From the NCBI GenBank assembly GCA_016785225.1, contig JAFBJZ010000635.1:3935501-3999500 (forward strand): DNA of 64,000 nt. The letters run 5' to 3'. The stretch is from Psettodes erumei (lineage: Eukaryota > Chordata > Actinopteri > Pleuronectiformes > Psettodidae). Below are positions 1 to 10,305 of the stretch, in pieces. The stretch's first letter is position 1, and each line of letters opens with the position of its first letter. The notes beneath the pieces were generated by a model, which was not told where the DNA came from, ran no database searches, and saw nothing but the letters and a program-made list of their open reading frames with translations. The position numbers and the translations under genes were made by a program.

Positions 1-211
1 GTCAGCGAGAGGGAAGCAGGGGAGGAGGGGAAGAGTGAGCCAGCGAGGGAAGGTGTGAAGCTGTGAGAGGGCGAGGGGGAAGGACGCACAACGCCGACAA
101 AAGCCACGGGGAGAGGAAACTCAACACAACTCTGCCAGACTGGAGGAGGAGTAAAAAAGGGGGAAACGTTAAAATCAAACCGGAGGGTCGCGCTGCGTCC
201 GAGCCGTGAGG
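1..211 (+). other. chrm5: Candidate 5' noncoding first exon of chrm5 (left edge unseen)
   Basis: This is a GA-rich, CpG-containing stretch unlike the AT-rich DNA after it. It ends at a near-perfect donor, GAGG then GTGAGT, with the GT at 212-213. The chrm5 coding exon at 8692 begins with a clear splice acceptor, so chrm5 must have at least one upstream noncoding exon on the plus strand, and this is the best-looking donor I found to its left. From memory, the human CHRM5 upstream exons also lie inside the AVEN gene. Linking this segment to chrm5 is inference; it could belong to another transcript. No long ORF crosses it. Confidence 0.35.
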
Positions 212-704
212 GTGAGTACGTCTTGTGTTTGATGTGGCTGTTATGGCAGGTAATCAAACAATCGCAGGAGCAGCTGTCAAATGCCCCCGCTCAGGTTATA
301 AACTAAAACATTTTATTGCTGGATTGTAAATGAGTTGCCGTATTAATGAATCATGGAACGAGCGCTGGGGTTCGTCAGCTGTCACCCGAGCTTTTGGTGG
401 CTCGGACTCGTACACGTTGTGCAGCGTGGACCTACGCAGACGGTCAGGGAACTGATCCCCAATCTGATGTTTAAAGAAGTTTCACTGCAGTTGTGTAGTT
501 GTTTTTTTTACTGGAGGGGGGAAAAGGTGGGAGGTACGCATAGTGAAGATGGTTTGGTTTTGAGGCATTAAAAAAGTCACATGACCGGCGGCATCCCGAC
601 ACACGGGAGTTCTGTCCAAACAAGTTTGAAAACTGAGCTGGAGATGAAAACGATGAGCAATTATTTGACTGACAGGAAACTTATTACTGACATTTTCTAC
701 TTTT

Positions 705-930
705 CTGCAACTGATGATTATTTTCATTATCAATTGTCCAGGCAGTTTCTAAATGGCAGGTTTGGTCTGTATGACAACAGGAAAACTGTCATCATTTCAA
801 CGTCAATGGAAAATATTCAGTTGATTTTTCAAGAAAAACAGCAAATTCTTTCTTTTGAGAACCTGGAACCAGAGAGTTTTGGCATCTGAAAGAATATTAA
901 TGAATTACCAAAATAGTAGCCAACAGTGCA
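705..930 (+). repeat. Dispersed teleost repeat, family A, copy 1
   Basis: The sequence matches from memory a very common fish interspersed repeat. Its start resembles the 'gcaactaatgattatttt' motif, its middle contains 'aaaaacagcaaattctt', and its end contains 'ctggaaccagagag' followed by 'ccaaaatagtagcc'. Other copies lie near 4132, 26794, 51890 and 57560. I do not know its formal family name. The 102-residue ORF over it is repeat-derived. Confidence 0.6.
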
Positions 931-1735
931 GCTCACTAGTAAATGGGATATGACTGGGATTTATGGGGATAATTTCTTGGGAAAATGTGAATTTAAAAGA
1001 CATCAGATCCAGATACTTAATCATTGAGTTGAAAAAATGTTCTGTAATTGTACTGAACTGTAATTTTGAGAAATAAGAAACAGTTTTAGGTCAAACTTTC
1101 ATGAGTTGCAGCTTCTGTATATATGAAGATTTGCTGCTTTTCTCTCTTTTTTCCATTTTTAAAAATATGTTCTGACATTTTACAAACCTAAATGACTGAG
1201 AGGTTGAACTGCCGCCCTGAAATGAACCCTCTCACGTGAACAAACGGTGGCACAGCTTCTGTATTTCAGGATGAAAGTGGGCAGACTGTTCTGTGGGATG
1301 AGCTCGTGAGGTGAAGTGTCTGATCCTCCTCGCCGCTTTTTATGTAGCCTAGCCCTCGCCCCGAAGCGCCGCCGGCACCTGTGGGGCTTCGTTTCCTCTC
1401 TCTGCCGGGCACACGACACACGACCGGCCTCATTCCTCTGCTTTGACGCCGGCCCGCGCGGCTCGTCCAGTATCCATAACAACACCGGAACATATAAATG
1501 AATGGCATGATTGGGACTATTCATCTCAGTTAGGAAAACGTCCTTGTGTTTGTCAATCTAGTTAGCTGAATCACCGAAGCTGTAATGCAATTTCCTTTTG
1601 TCTCATTATGATTGAGCCTTGATAGGTGCCCATTAGCAGCCCTGGTAAACTACGGCTGCAGGGGAGGAGGATTGATTCTTGTGCTAATGTGTACAGATAG
1701 ATGGCCATGTTAGGATGTAAATAACTGCTGAGCGA

Positions 1736-1769
1736 CCCCCCCACCATCCCCCATCCCCCATCCCCAAGT
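1736..1769. repeat. C-rich low-complexity tract (CCCCAT repeats)
   Basis: Runs of CCCCC alternate with CATC and CCAT units. The minus strand is correspondingly G-rich. Confidence 0.7.
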
Positions 1770-3819
1770 CGCAACAAGGGGCCGCGTGTGCATTACCCCT
1801 AGCAACGGCACAATCAACCCCCAACAACGCAAGGACCGAGACGAGACCTGACAAAACAAAAACCACCTCTGGGTTACGAAACGCTCGGCAGCCATTCGGT
1901 CCTCGCGGCTCGGAGGCAACTTGATGCGCTTTAATTCAATCGATACCTCAGTTTAGCAAAAAAAAAAAAAAACCCTCCCGGTTAATGGCTGCTGAAGTTC
2001 TCAAGGTGATGAGAACCTTTCCGCACAGAAGCAGCATCAAAACGCCGCTTCCTGAATATTCTGAGCATCAAAAGCGCCAAGGTTTCTGCTTTGAGACAGA
2101 AGCCTCGCTCTGGGAGCCGCGGCCGTGGAAAAGGTCCGCCGCGTCCTCGCCTCCTCAATCTTAGCACCAAATTTAAGAGTCAATCAAAATGCACCAATGC
2201 TAAAAAAGCACTGGGGTGTTTGGATAAGCGGCGGAGCTGCGTAATGGTGACGCCACCAAACAACAGAAACCAACATGACCTTCAATTCAAGTCCAACAGT
2301 CTGTTTACATAATTTCCCTGTCAGGCTCCATCGCTCCTAATCACACCTAATCACACGCAGTACAGTACAGCTTTCAATAGAGCCACCGCAAACACGGTCA
2401 CTGTACGTCCCAACAAAGCAATTATACATATTCAAATAGACTGAGCAGCTACAACTCTTCACTGATCTCTCCCGGCTGCGTTTGGCTTTTTGTGCGTTTG
2501 CGTGCGTTGCGCTCACGAATGCGTGGAGAGACGGGGTGAAGCGTCTCTGCGGGGAGAGCCGGGTCTGTGCAGCGGGCACTGGAGAACATTAAACAGAAGA
2601 AAAAGTCCAAATGAAACATAAACAGTGTGAAGCTACACAAATGGAGATTATATAAACAACGGCGACAGGTTCCGCACCAGGCCTAACGTATGACGACGTA
2701 TGGAGCGCAGTTATCACGGCGGGATTCAAAGAAGGAAAAACCAGCAATACTACTCTGGAGAAATACACAAGTACATGAAAGGTACTTATCATACAGAACT
2801 GTGGAATACTGTACGCCGTGTGAAGCTAATGTTAACCACTTTATATTGCTACTGAGCAGCTTGTGCATTTATCCCCTCGGATCAATAAAAGCTCATCTTA
2901 ATATATTTTAACTTTTGATGGATTCTTTTATTTTTTTTAACAAACAGTGATTATAGTTGTCAAATAAATGGAATAATAAAGGATCGGCACCAGTACAAGG
3001 ACAAAGAAAAACAGAATTAATACAAAGATTTCCTTAAATTCAAACTCTACCTACTGTGATTGAAGATGATTTTATCTTTTTAACTCTTGAACATATTTTG
3101 TCCAGTTTATCTAAACTTGGCAGGTTAGATTTTGATGGAACAGTCTGAGCTTGAGGTGCAATAAGCAGCTGCTCTGGATCTTTTGATCACATAACGTGGT
3201 CTCCACTCGCCGTGATGTTACAGAAACTTCAATGTTCAGAGTTTACGACCACACACACTAATTTCAGCTGAACGACAGCACTGGTTCTCTCTGTTTTTCA
3301 GTCACGTACTGTTAAACTCGTGAAAGCTTTCGGTTCTGCGGCCACATACAGACGGACCTGCCGGGATAAACGGATTTTCACGCAACATTTTGTGCCACTG
3401 TGTTTTACAACAGCCCGACAGCTGCCGACCGTGCCTCCCTGGGAACTGTAATTATGAAATTAGCATCCGAGGCCGCGGCCTAACCTGGCCTGCCATGAAG
3501 CCGTTTTATTAAAGCAATCACCGCGTCTCTCCATCTGCTACAACTGGCACTCGAGCCGTGACGCACGGGGAGCTGTGAAAAGTGAAAAAGGCGGCTCTGT
3601 TATAGGCGCTCTGCTCCGTCACGGACTGGATTGTCATTTTATTTTCCAATTTGCTTCCTCGTTTTTAATGGGTGACAAAAACCCCCTGAGGTGGGGCGGT
3701 GATTCAGAGGTCCTGAACCGGGCCAGTGTTAAAGCTGTTATTGGATAGTTCCACTCTCCTGTGCAGGAAGAAGAGCTACTGATGCAGCAGGGATATTTTT
3801 TACTTTCAGGCTTCATTCC

Positions 3820-3841
3820 AAAAAAAAAAAAAAAAAAAAAA
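3820..3841 (+). repeat. Poly-A tract of 22 bases
   Basis: Uninterrupted A run in the aven intron. No SINE body is obvious before it. Confidence 0.9.
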
Positions 3842-3950
3842 TCAAAGCTTCGGCTTCACTTTTTTTTCCTGCTAAAGAGCGACACACTCAACCTGCTGTG
3901 TCGTAAAGTAGTTTCCCTTTATGCTGTAAAACGACCCGACAGGCCCGACC

Positions 3951-3953
<3 letters not shown>

Positions 3954-3985
<32 letters not shown>
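3954..3985 (+). repeat. (AC)n microsatellite, 32 bp
   Basis: Perfect dinucleotide run of 16 units. Confidence 0.97.
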
Positions 3986-3988
<3 letters not shown>

Positions 3989-4131
3989 TTTACTGCAGTG
4001 AGAAGATTAATATAAAGTAAGAGTATCTGCAAAATCCCAATCTGACTGAGTTAAATGCAGTAAAACTTGAACAATGCTGCATTGTGCAGATCATGAATTT
4101 AACTTTTCATTTGTAACAGGAAGATCTGCAG

Positions 4132-4390
4132 GGCTGCAGCTAATGCCAATTATTTCCTCAAATTGTTGATTATCATTTGGTTTATAAATAGTCAGAAAAA
4201 TAGTCCCATGAACGTGGATTATAATTTCCCTGAGTGCAAGATGTTGAAGCCCTCATTTCAGATACTTGATTTACTACAAGTGAAAACAGAAAAACAGCTG
4301 CACGTGGGCAGGTTTTCTCCTTTTGGTTTAAGTAGTTCTGATCATCAGGACTGTCGCTGGTTGAATTTCAAATCGATTGTTTCAATTTAA
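4132..4390 (+). repeat. Dispersed teleost repeat, family A, copy 2
   Basis: It begins 'gggctgcagctaatgcc', the recognisable head of the family, followed by 'gtttataaatagtcag' and a 'gcaagatgttgaagccctc' segment, each diverged from the consensus I remember. It ends near 'caaatcgattgtttcaa'. It is in the same orientation as the copy at 705. Confidence 0.6.
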
Positions 4391-6034
4391 CAGATCTTTT
4401 AAAAAGTTGCATAATCTCTGTTTCTTTCTGCCCCCAAACATCAGGTCAGCTAAAAACAGTCACCACCCACTCACATCTGCATCTGTACATCTGCACAGCT
4501 CTGAGATCAGTGGATGATGGCAGCTTTATTAGATGAAGCGTCCCGTGATGACAGGCAGCATCCTTGTGCTCCAGAGTATGACACCGCTGCCTGGCAAAGG
4601 AAAAAACCTTGTGTATTGGATTAAAACATTGCAAAAATCGGTCTCGCTCACGCCTGCCGCCTCCGCCGCGCTCAAGGCAACGCTCTGCTCTCGACCTCTC
4701 TGCTCTGGGAGTTTCGAGCTCGTGCGAATTCAAAGATGCGTTCGCAAAAGGTCGAGAAACGCTGCCGCGGGCCATTTCTATCCTGAAATACATAACGTGC
4801 GCGCGTACTTGTGACCTGCGCGTTCTGAAACTGAATCCTTCAACACCTTGGCTACAAAAAGTGAGGGTGACATAAGCTCGGCAACAAGAAGCATTCTGTA
4901 ACAACTTCAGCCGAGAGGGAAAGGGAGGGTTCTGTGGCGAATTCCTGATTTCGTGGCGACCTTAATTGGCCAGAAAAACGACTCTTGAAAGCATCGCCTC
5001 CCACGTGCAATTAAGTATCCTCTGGAGAGCGGCAGCCTCTTGCCGTGCAGCATGACTAATCTGACAATGTGGGCAAAACACAGAGACGAGAGACGGGGAG
5101 TCAAACAACTCACAAGAGCACCTTTGGCATTTGCGCTGCAGGGGGACGGGAGAGACAACGCGGCGCTCGCTCGCTCTCTAATGGTGTGAGGAAACACAAC
5201 AAACACACACTCGACTGCTTCCAAAACACTCAGTTAACAATGCCTCCGTCTCGTCATACAGGATTTAATAGCATGTCCAACTCCTTATTTTTCACTAATG
5301 GCTTGAAATATGTGGATTTTCATTCAAATCTATTAGTGAAACTGATATTTTTAGACACAGGTGATGCTTCAGGCGTATTCTCAATATTTATCTTCATGCC
5401 AGAAACTGTAAGACTGGTATTGGGAATGAAACTGGGTTCTTAAAACATTAATTTTTTTCTTGTCTTTGAACCAATGCACTTGTTCAACATTAGAAAAAGC
5501 TGCAAGCTGCGACTTTCACTGCGCTCCTTTACCGAATCATAGACGAAGAGTTAAACAAAAAATAAAATGTGCATAAAAGCTCATTTAAATGTTTTCCAGT
5601 TCATTGAGATGCCAAAACCCATCAGTCATCTCAGTGTTAATGGTTGATTTGTGTTCATTACACAAGGTGAATAATGGTTCCCTAAATCCTGCTGTTTTTT
5701 TCCTCAAACTCAAAACCTCCAAAACCCGATCACATTTGGAGACCTGAGTCCGGTGCAGACACTCGACTACCTGCAGCAGGACGTTATGAAACCCACTCAG
5801 CCGTGTGGACGAGAGGCGAGCTGAAGGGGGGAGAAAGAGAGGCGAGGTCGCCGCTTCCTGTACCGAGGCATGCCAGCAAAAAAAACACATCGGAATCAGA
5901 TCCAGAGTCAGTGCTTAATGGCTGTAACATATACAGTATACTGCATACACAGTGCAGGATTAAACCTGTTGACTGTTGTAGCACCGCTGCAACACTAGAT
6001 GGGTGTGTTACATTAGCAAACTGTGTTGTGGGTC

Positions 6035-6036
<2 letters not shown>

Positions 6037-6070
<34 letters not shown>
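6037..6070 (+). repeat. (AC)n microsatellite, 34 bp
   Basis: Perfect run of 17 units. It creates false His/Thr and Cys/Val ORFs on both strands. Confidence 0.97.
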
Positions 6071-6074
<4 letters not shown>

Positions 6075-6656
6075 ATAACACAGCCAGATCACAAAACCTG
6101 CTTTTTCTCGTAGCTGCAGAAAGAAAAGTGACAATAACTGAGCGTCATGTACAGGGATTTACACAGGAGGAAATGTTTTAACAGAGGAGAAAACACATGC
6201 AGCCTAAACCTGAACCAATCACAGACCACGTAACATCTGCATGAGAATCCGGCTGGAGAGCGACGTGAACACGAGCGTTGCGACTGCAGAGAGCTCAGAG
6301 GGCCAAACACTGACCAAGAAAGACAAACAAGCATGTCCATGGCAGCCAGCTGACAGCAGCCGCCACACAGAGCAATTAACGCTCAGAAAACACACGTTTC
6401 CCTCCAACTAATTAGGACAAAGACAACTTCAGAAAAGTGCAACCAGACTGAGCGGAGTGTAAGACACAACAGGGCGGAACAGAAAATAAAAACGTGGAGA
6501 AATGGACTGAGAAGCTACTGAACTGAACGAGTCCAACAAATTCCATTTCCATCTAGTCTATTCTTGAGTGTTAACAGGAAACACACAGTCCAGCATCACT
6601 GGCATGTTTGACTGAGCGCTACAGGTGTGGTCGGCAAAAACAAACACACGTCTCAC

Positions 6657-8149
6657 CTGCAGACTCCAGCAGGACGTGGTAATCCGTTCCCCTCTGCGTG
6701 GGCGTGTCGTCGTCGGCGCCGGGCTCCCGTCTCTCCGACTCCTCGTAGCGATCCCAGTTCGACTCCAGTTTCCTCCTGGAGAAAACCTCCTTCCTGTCGT
6801 CGTCCTCCTCCTGAAAGTTGTCGCCTTCATCTTGATCCTGAAAGAGAGCACGACGAGCAACGTTACCCTTCATCCGCATCAGGGAGGAACGGAGCGGATA
6901 CGCTCGAGCTGATTGAACTTTAACAAAATATCCTGTCCAGTGTCCGGCCAGTGTGAGAGAGGGGCGGGACTTATGTCTCAACTGTTCAAATTTATTGTTC
7001 ATATAACTGCTAAAGACTGTGACAGAGGTTAATGACTCTGATATTACAAAATAACATTTAAACTCAGTACAAGGACCGTCTAAGACTGACAAAGCTGTGG
7101 TTTGATTCAGTTCCTCTGGAACAAACACACAAGAAATAAAGCGGAGCTCTTTGTGTCAGAGCACACGGGAGCTGTGGATGCACCGAAGGAGATCTTTATG
7201 ATTGCAATCAAGGAGCCCCCATGAACCAAAAGACTTTTTTTTTCCTTTTGTGATTGCAATCACAAAGCCCCTATTGTATCCCTTCTAATTCAGTAGTTAG
7301 CATGGCAGGCGCATCATCTGACTGAGCAGCCCTGTGGGAATCAAGCCGAACCCTCTTGTGTCATATCCGAGTCACCGGATTGTTCGATGACAATGTTTTT
7401 AAGCTCGCTGTGATGATGATCCTCCAGCCGGGCCTCAATCTGTTCAATCTGGCTCTATTCACCACGGAACAATCTCATTATGCGCGCAGTGCAGGTTCGG
7501 TAGAGGAGCGCGGGCGTAATCACGCTGAAACCAACTCCACTCGAACCAGTAATGAAGCGGCGCACGTGGGGCACAGGTGCCGCCGCCCCGGAGGCCGCGC
7601 GCTGACTGTCTGGGTTTAAAAGTCGCATGTCGGCAAACGCAGGGCGGTTGTTGCACATCACAGTTAAGATTTCAGGTTATCCACGTAACATAACTTTATT
7701 TTAAAAAACGCGATTATTTAAAAGTTGTTTGTTTGGGTTATTACCAGACACCCACACTCCCTGTAATTCGGCGCTGATGAGGTAACGCCGGCTGACTGTG
7801 GGCGCTAATTCGGCCGAATTAAAGAGGGGGGCTGGATAATCTTTAAACCGAGAACATGTGAGCTTGCACAGCGAGGGGAACCACTGAATCCACGGTGTTG
7901 TCAACGAAGTTTGGCGGAATAACGGGACCGTCCACGGAGTGCGTACTCACTCACCCGGTAATTGAACTCCGGTGTATGGCCGCCTCTCCCGCGTCCACGA
8001 CCGCGGTGGTGGTCCCTTTTGCCGCGGCCACGGTGGTGGCCTCCCCGTCCTCTGCCCCGGTGCTCCCCGCCAAAGCTGTCACTGTCGTGTCCGCCCCGGC
8101 CGCCTCTCCTCCAGCTGCCTCCCCTGCCTCTACTCGCTCTTACCTCCAT
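6657..8149 (-). CDS. aven: Aven, apoptosis and caspase activation inhibitor: coding exons 1 and 2 (3' part outside window)
   Basis: Exon 1 spans 8149-7955 (65 codons). It starts at an ATG with purine at -3 and G at +4 and ends in CGG then GTGAGTGAGT. Exon 2 spans 6837-6657 (181 nt). It follows the acceptor 'tgctctctttcag' and ends in GCAG then GTGAGA. Phase 0 at the join fits. Residues 1-58 are an Arg-Gly-rich tail with repeated RGRG and HHRGRG units. Exon 2 encodes an acidic stretch, then SRRKLESNWDRYEE and QRGTDYHVLLESAG, which match human AVEN (KRKIVSNWDRYQD, QRGTDFSVLLSSAG) from memory. AVEN binds Bcl-xL and Apaf-1 to restrain apoptosis and acts in ATM signalling. Its RGG tail binds G-quadruplex RNA and is arginine-methylated. 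The remaining exons, including the C-terminal conserved region, were not found and should lie left of position 1. The start lies 543 bp from the oppositely directed chrm5 coding exon. Confidence 0.93.
6838..7954 (-). other. aven: Intron 1 of aven
   Basis: This is an intron of 1117 bp with GTGAGT donor and CAG acceptor. It contains the paired TGATTGCAATCA palindromes reported separately and no recognisable coding sequence. The ORF of 169 residues that runs across exon 2 into this intron (upper end 7128) is coding only inside exon 2. Confidence 0.85.
7199..7273. repeat. Direct repeat of a palindrome (TGATTGCAATCA)
   Basis: TGATTGCAATCA occurs at 7199-7210 and again inside 7251-7262, each followed by a purine spacer and GCCCC. 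The second copy sits in a perfect 20-base palindrome (7247-7266) with arms TTTGTGATTG and CAATCACAAA. The core TTGCAA resembles C/EBP-type sites, but function is unknown. Confidence 0.7.
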
Positions 8150-8691
8150 TCCTGTCTGCTGCTTTGGCCGGACGGCTAAACATGTGACACTTAGCGTGCT
8201 ACATTGAATGGTGTCCTACGATGACGTGGCATGCGAAGGGTTCCGGCCTGCACTTGAACTAAAATATAGTACACAAACCGACGGAGATCGATTAGTTTTA
8301 CGTTTCTGATTACAGTGTCCATATTTTATGTTATGATTTTAATTAAAAACAATATAAATAATACAAAGGTCCAATCAATAAGACTCACTTCACCCTAGTG
8401 ATCGGGATAAAATGTGATTTGAACAACAAAAAAAAGTTTGACATCACGAGAAATATCAAACGTGAAAATTACTGTTGATTTTCAACAAATAAAAATTAGG
8501 ATATGACTTGATGTGGCACTACAAGACAGCAAAATTGCATTTATGGATTAGAATATTATTTTCTTTCAATTACAACCTTTCCATATATATGTTATTTCTT
8601 TACATAATAAAAATTGAATTTAAATAAACTGGAACTTCTAATAATAACTGTGAGCAAATGTGTCTCATTACTGTTTTTCTTTTCATCTCAG
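8150..8691. promoter_or_regulatory. aven promoter and last 5' intron of chrm5
   Basis: This 542-bp interval separates the aven start codon (minus) from the chrm5 coding exon (plus). It must contain the aven transcription start. TGACGTGG at 8222-8229, about 75 bp upstream of the aven ATG, is a CRE/ATF6-like site. The part nearer chrm5 (about 8270-8680) is AT-rich and ends in the pyrimidine tract and CAG acceptor at 8689-8691. Promoter assignment is by position only. Confidence 0.5.
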
Positions 8692-8775
8692 GGAAGCTGC
8701 TCGTCGTACATGGAGCCACAGAGAGGCACTTCATGCTGAGCAGACATCAGTAGCACGTACAGATACCACAGCACC
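8692..8775 (+). other. chrm5: chrm5 5' leader within the coding exon, with two upstream ORFs
   Basis: The leader begins after the acceptor 'tttcatctcag'. In its 84 bases it holds two short upstream ORFs: 8710-8739 (nine codons, MEPQRGTSC) and 8733-8753 (six codons, MLSRHQ). They overlap each other in different frames, and both end before the receptor start at 8776. Confidence 0.75.
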
Positions 8776-10305
8776 ATGGAGAACAGCACTTTTGGCAACA
8801 CGTCCCACATCCACGCTGCTCCTCACAGCCTTTGGGAGGTTATCACCATTGCCACAGTGTCAGCCATTGTCAGCTTGATAACTATCGTTGGTAATGTGCT
8901 GGTTTTGCTGTCTTTCAAAGTTAACAGCCAGCTGAAGACGGTCAACAACTACTACCTGCTGAGTTTAGCATTCGCTGACCTCATCATAGGCGTGTTGTCC
9001 ATGAACTTGTACACCACATACATACTGATGGGGTACTGGTCCTTGGGGAACCTGGCATGCGATCTATGGCTTGCAGTGGATTATGTAGCCAGCAATGCTT
9101 CAGTTATGAACTTACTTGTCATCAGCTTTGACAGGTACTTCTCCATCACGAGGCCACTGACTTACAGGGCAAAGAGGACTCCAAAGAGAGCTGCCATAAT
9201 GATAGGTCTTGCGTGGCTGGTGTCTTTTGTCCTCTGGGCACCACCCATTCTGTGCTGGCAGTACTTTGTAGGAGAGAGAAAAATGCCTCTGGATCAGATC
9301 CCGGTGTGCCAGATCCAGTTTCTAACTGAGCCTGTGATCACATTTGGAACGGCCATAGCTGCTTTCTACATCCCAGTCTCTGTTATGACTATCCTCTACT
9401 GTAGGATCTACAAGGAGACACAGAGACGGACCAAAGACCTGGCAGAGCTGCAAGGGCTTGCAACAGAAAATGTTCCAGAGGGGACTAAACCACAGAAAAC
9501 TATTATTCACTCTTGCTTTCGTTTCACCAGAGAGAGGAGAGAGCAGAGTCAGGCCTCGTGGTCCTCCTCCAACCAAAGTAATGCCACAAAGACAACTACT
9601 AGGTCAGATGAGGCGTGGGTGAAAGCAGACCAGATCACATCCTTCAACAGTTACACCTCATCTGAGGAGGAGGAGCATCACGGTTCCATTGAAACCCCAC
9701 AGGGATCTTTCAAAGAGCAAGGTAGCAGTCAAAGTAATAAGAATGGGCAGGTGACTGATTATACAGAAGATCAGTATTTTTCCACCCCTAAAAAGAAGCC
9801 CAGCAAAAAGTGCATCTCTTATAAATTCAAACCTGGATCCAAGGGCAAAAACGGCAATCCTGCACCTGCAACACCATGCAGTGATGCAGAGCAGCCTGCC
9901 AAGAACGCCTCCCCCTCCTCCTCCACCACCTCAAAGCCCATGGACCCCGTCCTGAAGAACCAGATCACCAAGAGGAAGAGGATGGTGCTGGTGAAGGAGA
10001 AGAAGGCCGCCCAGACCCTCAGCGCCATCCTCCTGGCCTTCATCCTAACGTGGACGCCGTACAACATCATGGTGCTCATCTCCACGTTCTGCACCGAGTG
10101 CATCCCCACGTCCCTCTGGCACCTGGGCTACTGGCTGTGCTACGTCAACAGCACCATCAACCCCATGTGCTACGCCCTTTGCAACAAGACCTTCCAGAAG
10201 ACCTTCCGCATGCTCCTGCTCTGTCAGTGGAGGAGGAGGAGGAGGTGCGAGGACAAGCTGTACTGGTGTGGGCAGAACCCAAATGCCAACAACAAAATGA
10301 CCTGA
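8776..10305 (+). CDS. chrm5: Muscarinic acetylcholine receptor M5
   Basis: This is a complete intronless coding exon of 509 residues with Kozak context CACCATGG. It encodes a class A GPCR of the plasma membrane that binds acetylcholine and couples through Gq/11 to phospholipase C. Visible hallmarks: N-glycosylation sequons at N3 and N8; Asp102 in TM3 (amine contact) in CDLWLAVDYVASN; DRY at 119-121; cysteines 95 and 178 for the TM3-loop 2 disulfide; a third intracellular loop of about 198 residues (213-410); Trp426, Tyr429 and Asn430 in TM6; NPMCY at 462-466. The loop termini TKDLAELQG and KRKRMVLVKEKKAAQTL, and SFDRYFSITRPLTYRAKRTPKRA, match M5 better than M1 or M3. The SSEEEE, SPSSSTTS and lysine-rich parts of loop 3 are low complexity, as usual in the family. 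The C-tail carries five arginines. Fish often have two M5 copies (chrm5a, chrm5b); which one this is cannot be decided here. Loop 2 seems slightly longer than in human M5. Confidence 0.97.
   Translation: MENSTFGNTSHIHAAPHSLWEVITIATVSAIVSLITIVGNVLVLLSFKVNSQLKTVNNYYLLSLAFADLIIGVLSMNLYTTYILMGYWSLGNLACDLWLAVDYVASNASVMNLLVISFDRYFSITRPLTYRAKRTPKRAAIMIGLAWLVSFVLWAPPILCWQYFVGERKMPLDQIPVCQIQFLTEPVITFGTAIAAFYIPVSVMTILYCRIYKETQRRTKDLAELQGLATENVPEGTKPQKTIIHSCFRFTRERREQSQASWSSSNQSNATKTTTRSDEAWVKADQITSFNSYTSSEEEEHHGSIETPQGSFKEQGSSQSNKNGQVTDYTEDQYFSTPKKKPSKKCISYKFKPGSKGKNGNPAPATPCSDAEQPAKNASPSSSTTSKPMDPVLKNQITKRKRMVLVKEKKAAQTLSAILLAFILTWTPYNIMVLISTFCTECIPTSLWHLGYWLCYVNSTINPMCYALCNKTFQKTFRMLLLCQWRRRRRCEDKLYWCGQNPNANNKMT

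Larger units (their letters stand above)
212..6656 (-). other. aven: Intron 2 of aven (3' part), no coding sequence recognised
   Basis: The stretch lies downstream of the aven exon 2 donor on the minus strand and reaches the window edge. I looked for a third aven exon (the region rich in Phe, Arg and acidic residues that follows exon 2 in human) and did not find one. It holds a poly-A tract, two CA microsatellites, two copies of a dispersed fish repeat, and a C-rich low-complexity patch near 1735-1768. The open frames here are short, overlap on both strands and resemble nothing I know. Confidence 0.6.

Noticed and set aside
4446..4904. 152-codon minus-strand ORF as a further aven exon
   Set aside because: It lacks the acidic and aromatic residues expected after aven exon 2 and has no fitting acceptor and donor in frame.
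5784..6134. 116-codon minus-strand ORF with a Cys-Val repeat
   Set aside because: It is created by translation of the CA microsatellite.
6619..7128. 169-codon ORF as a stand-alone gene
   Set aside because: Only 6837-6657 is coding (aven exon 2). The upstream part is intron read-through.
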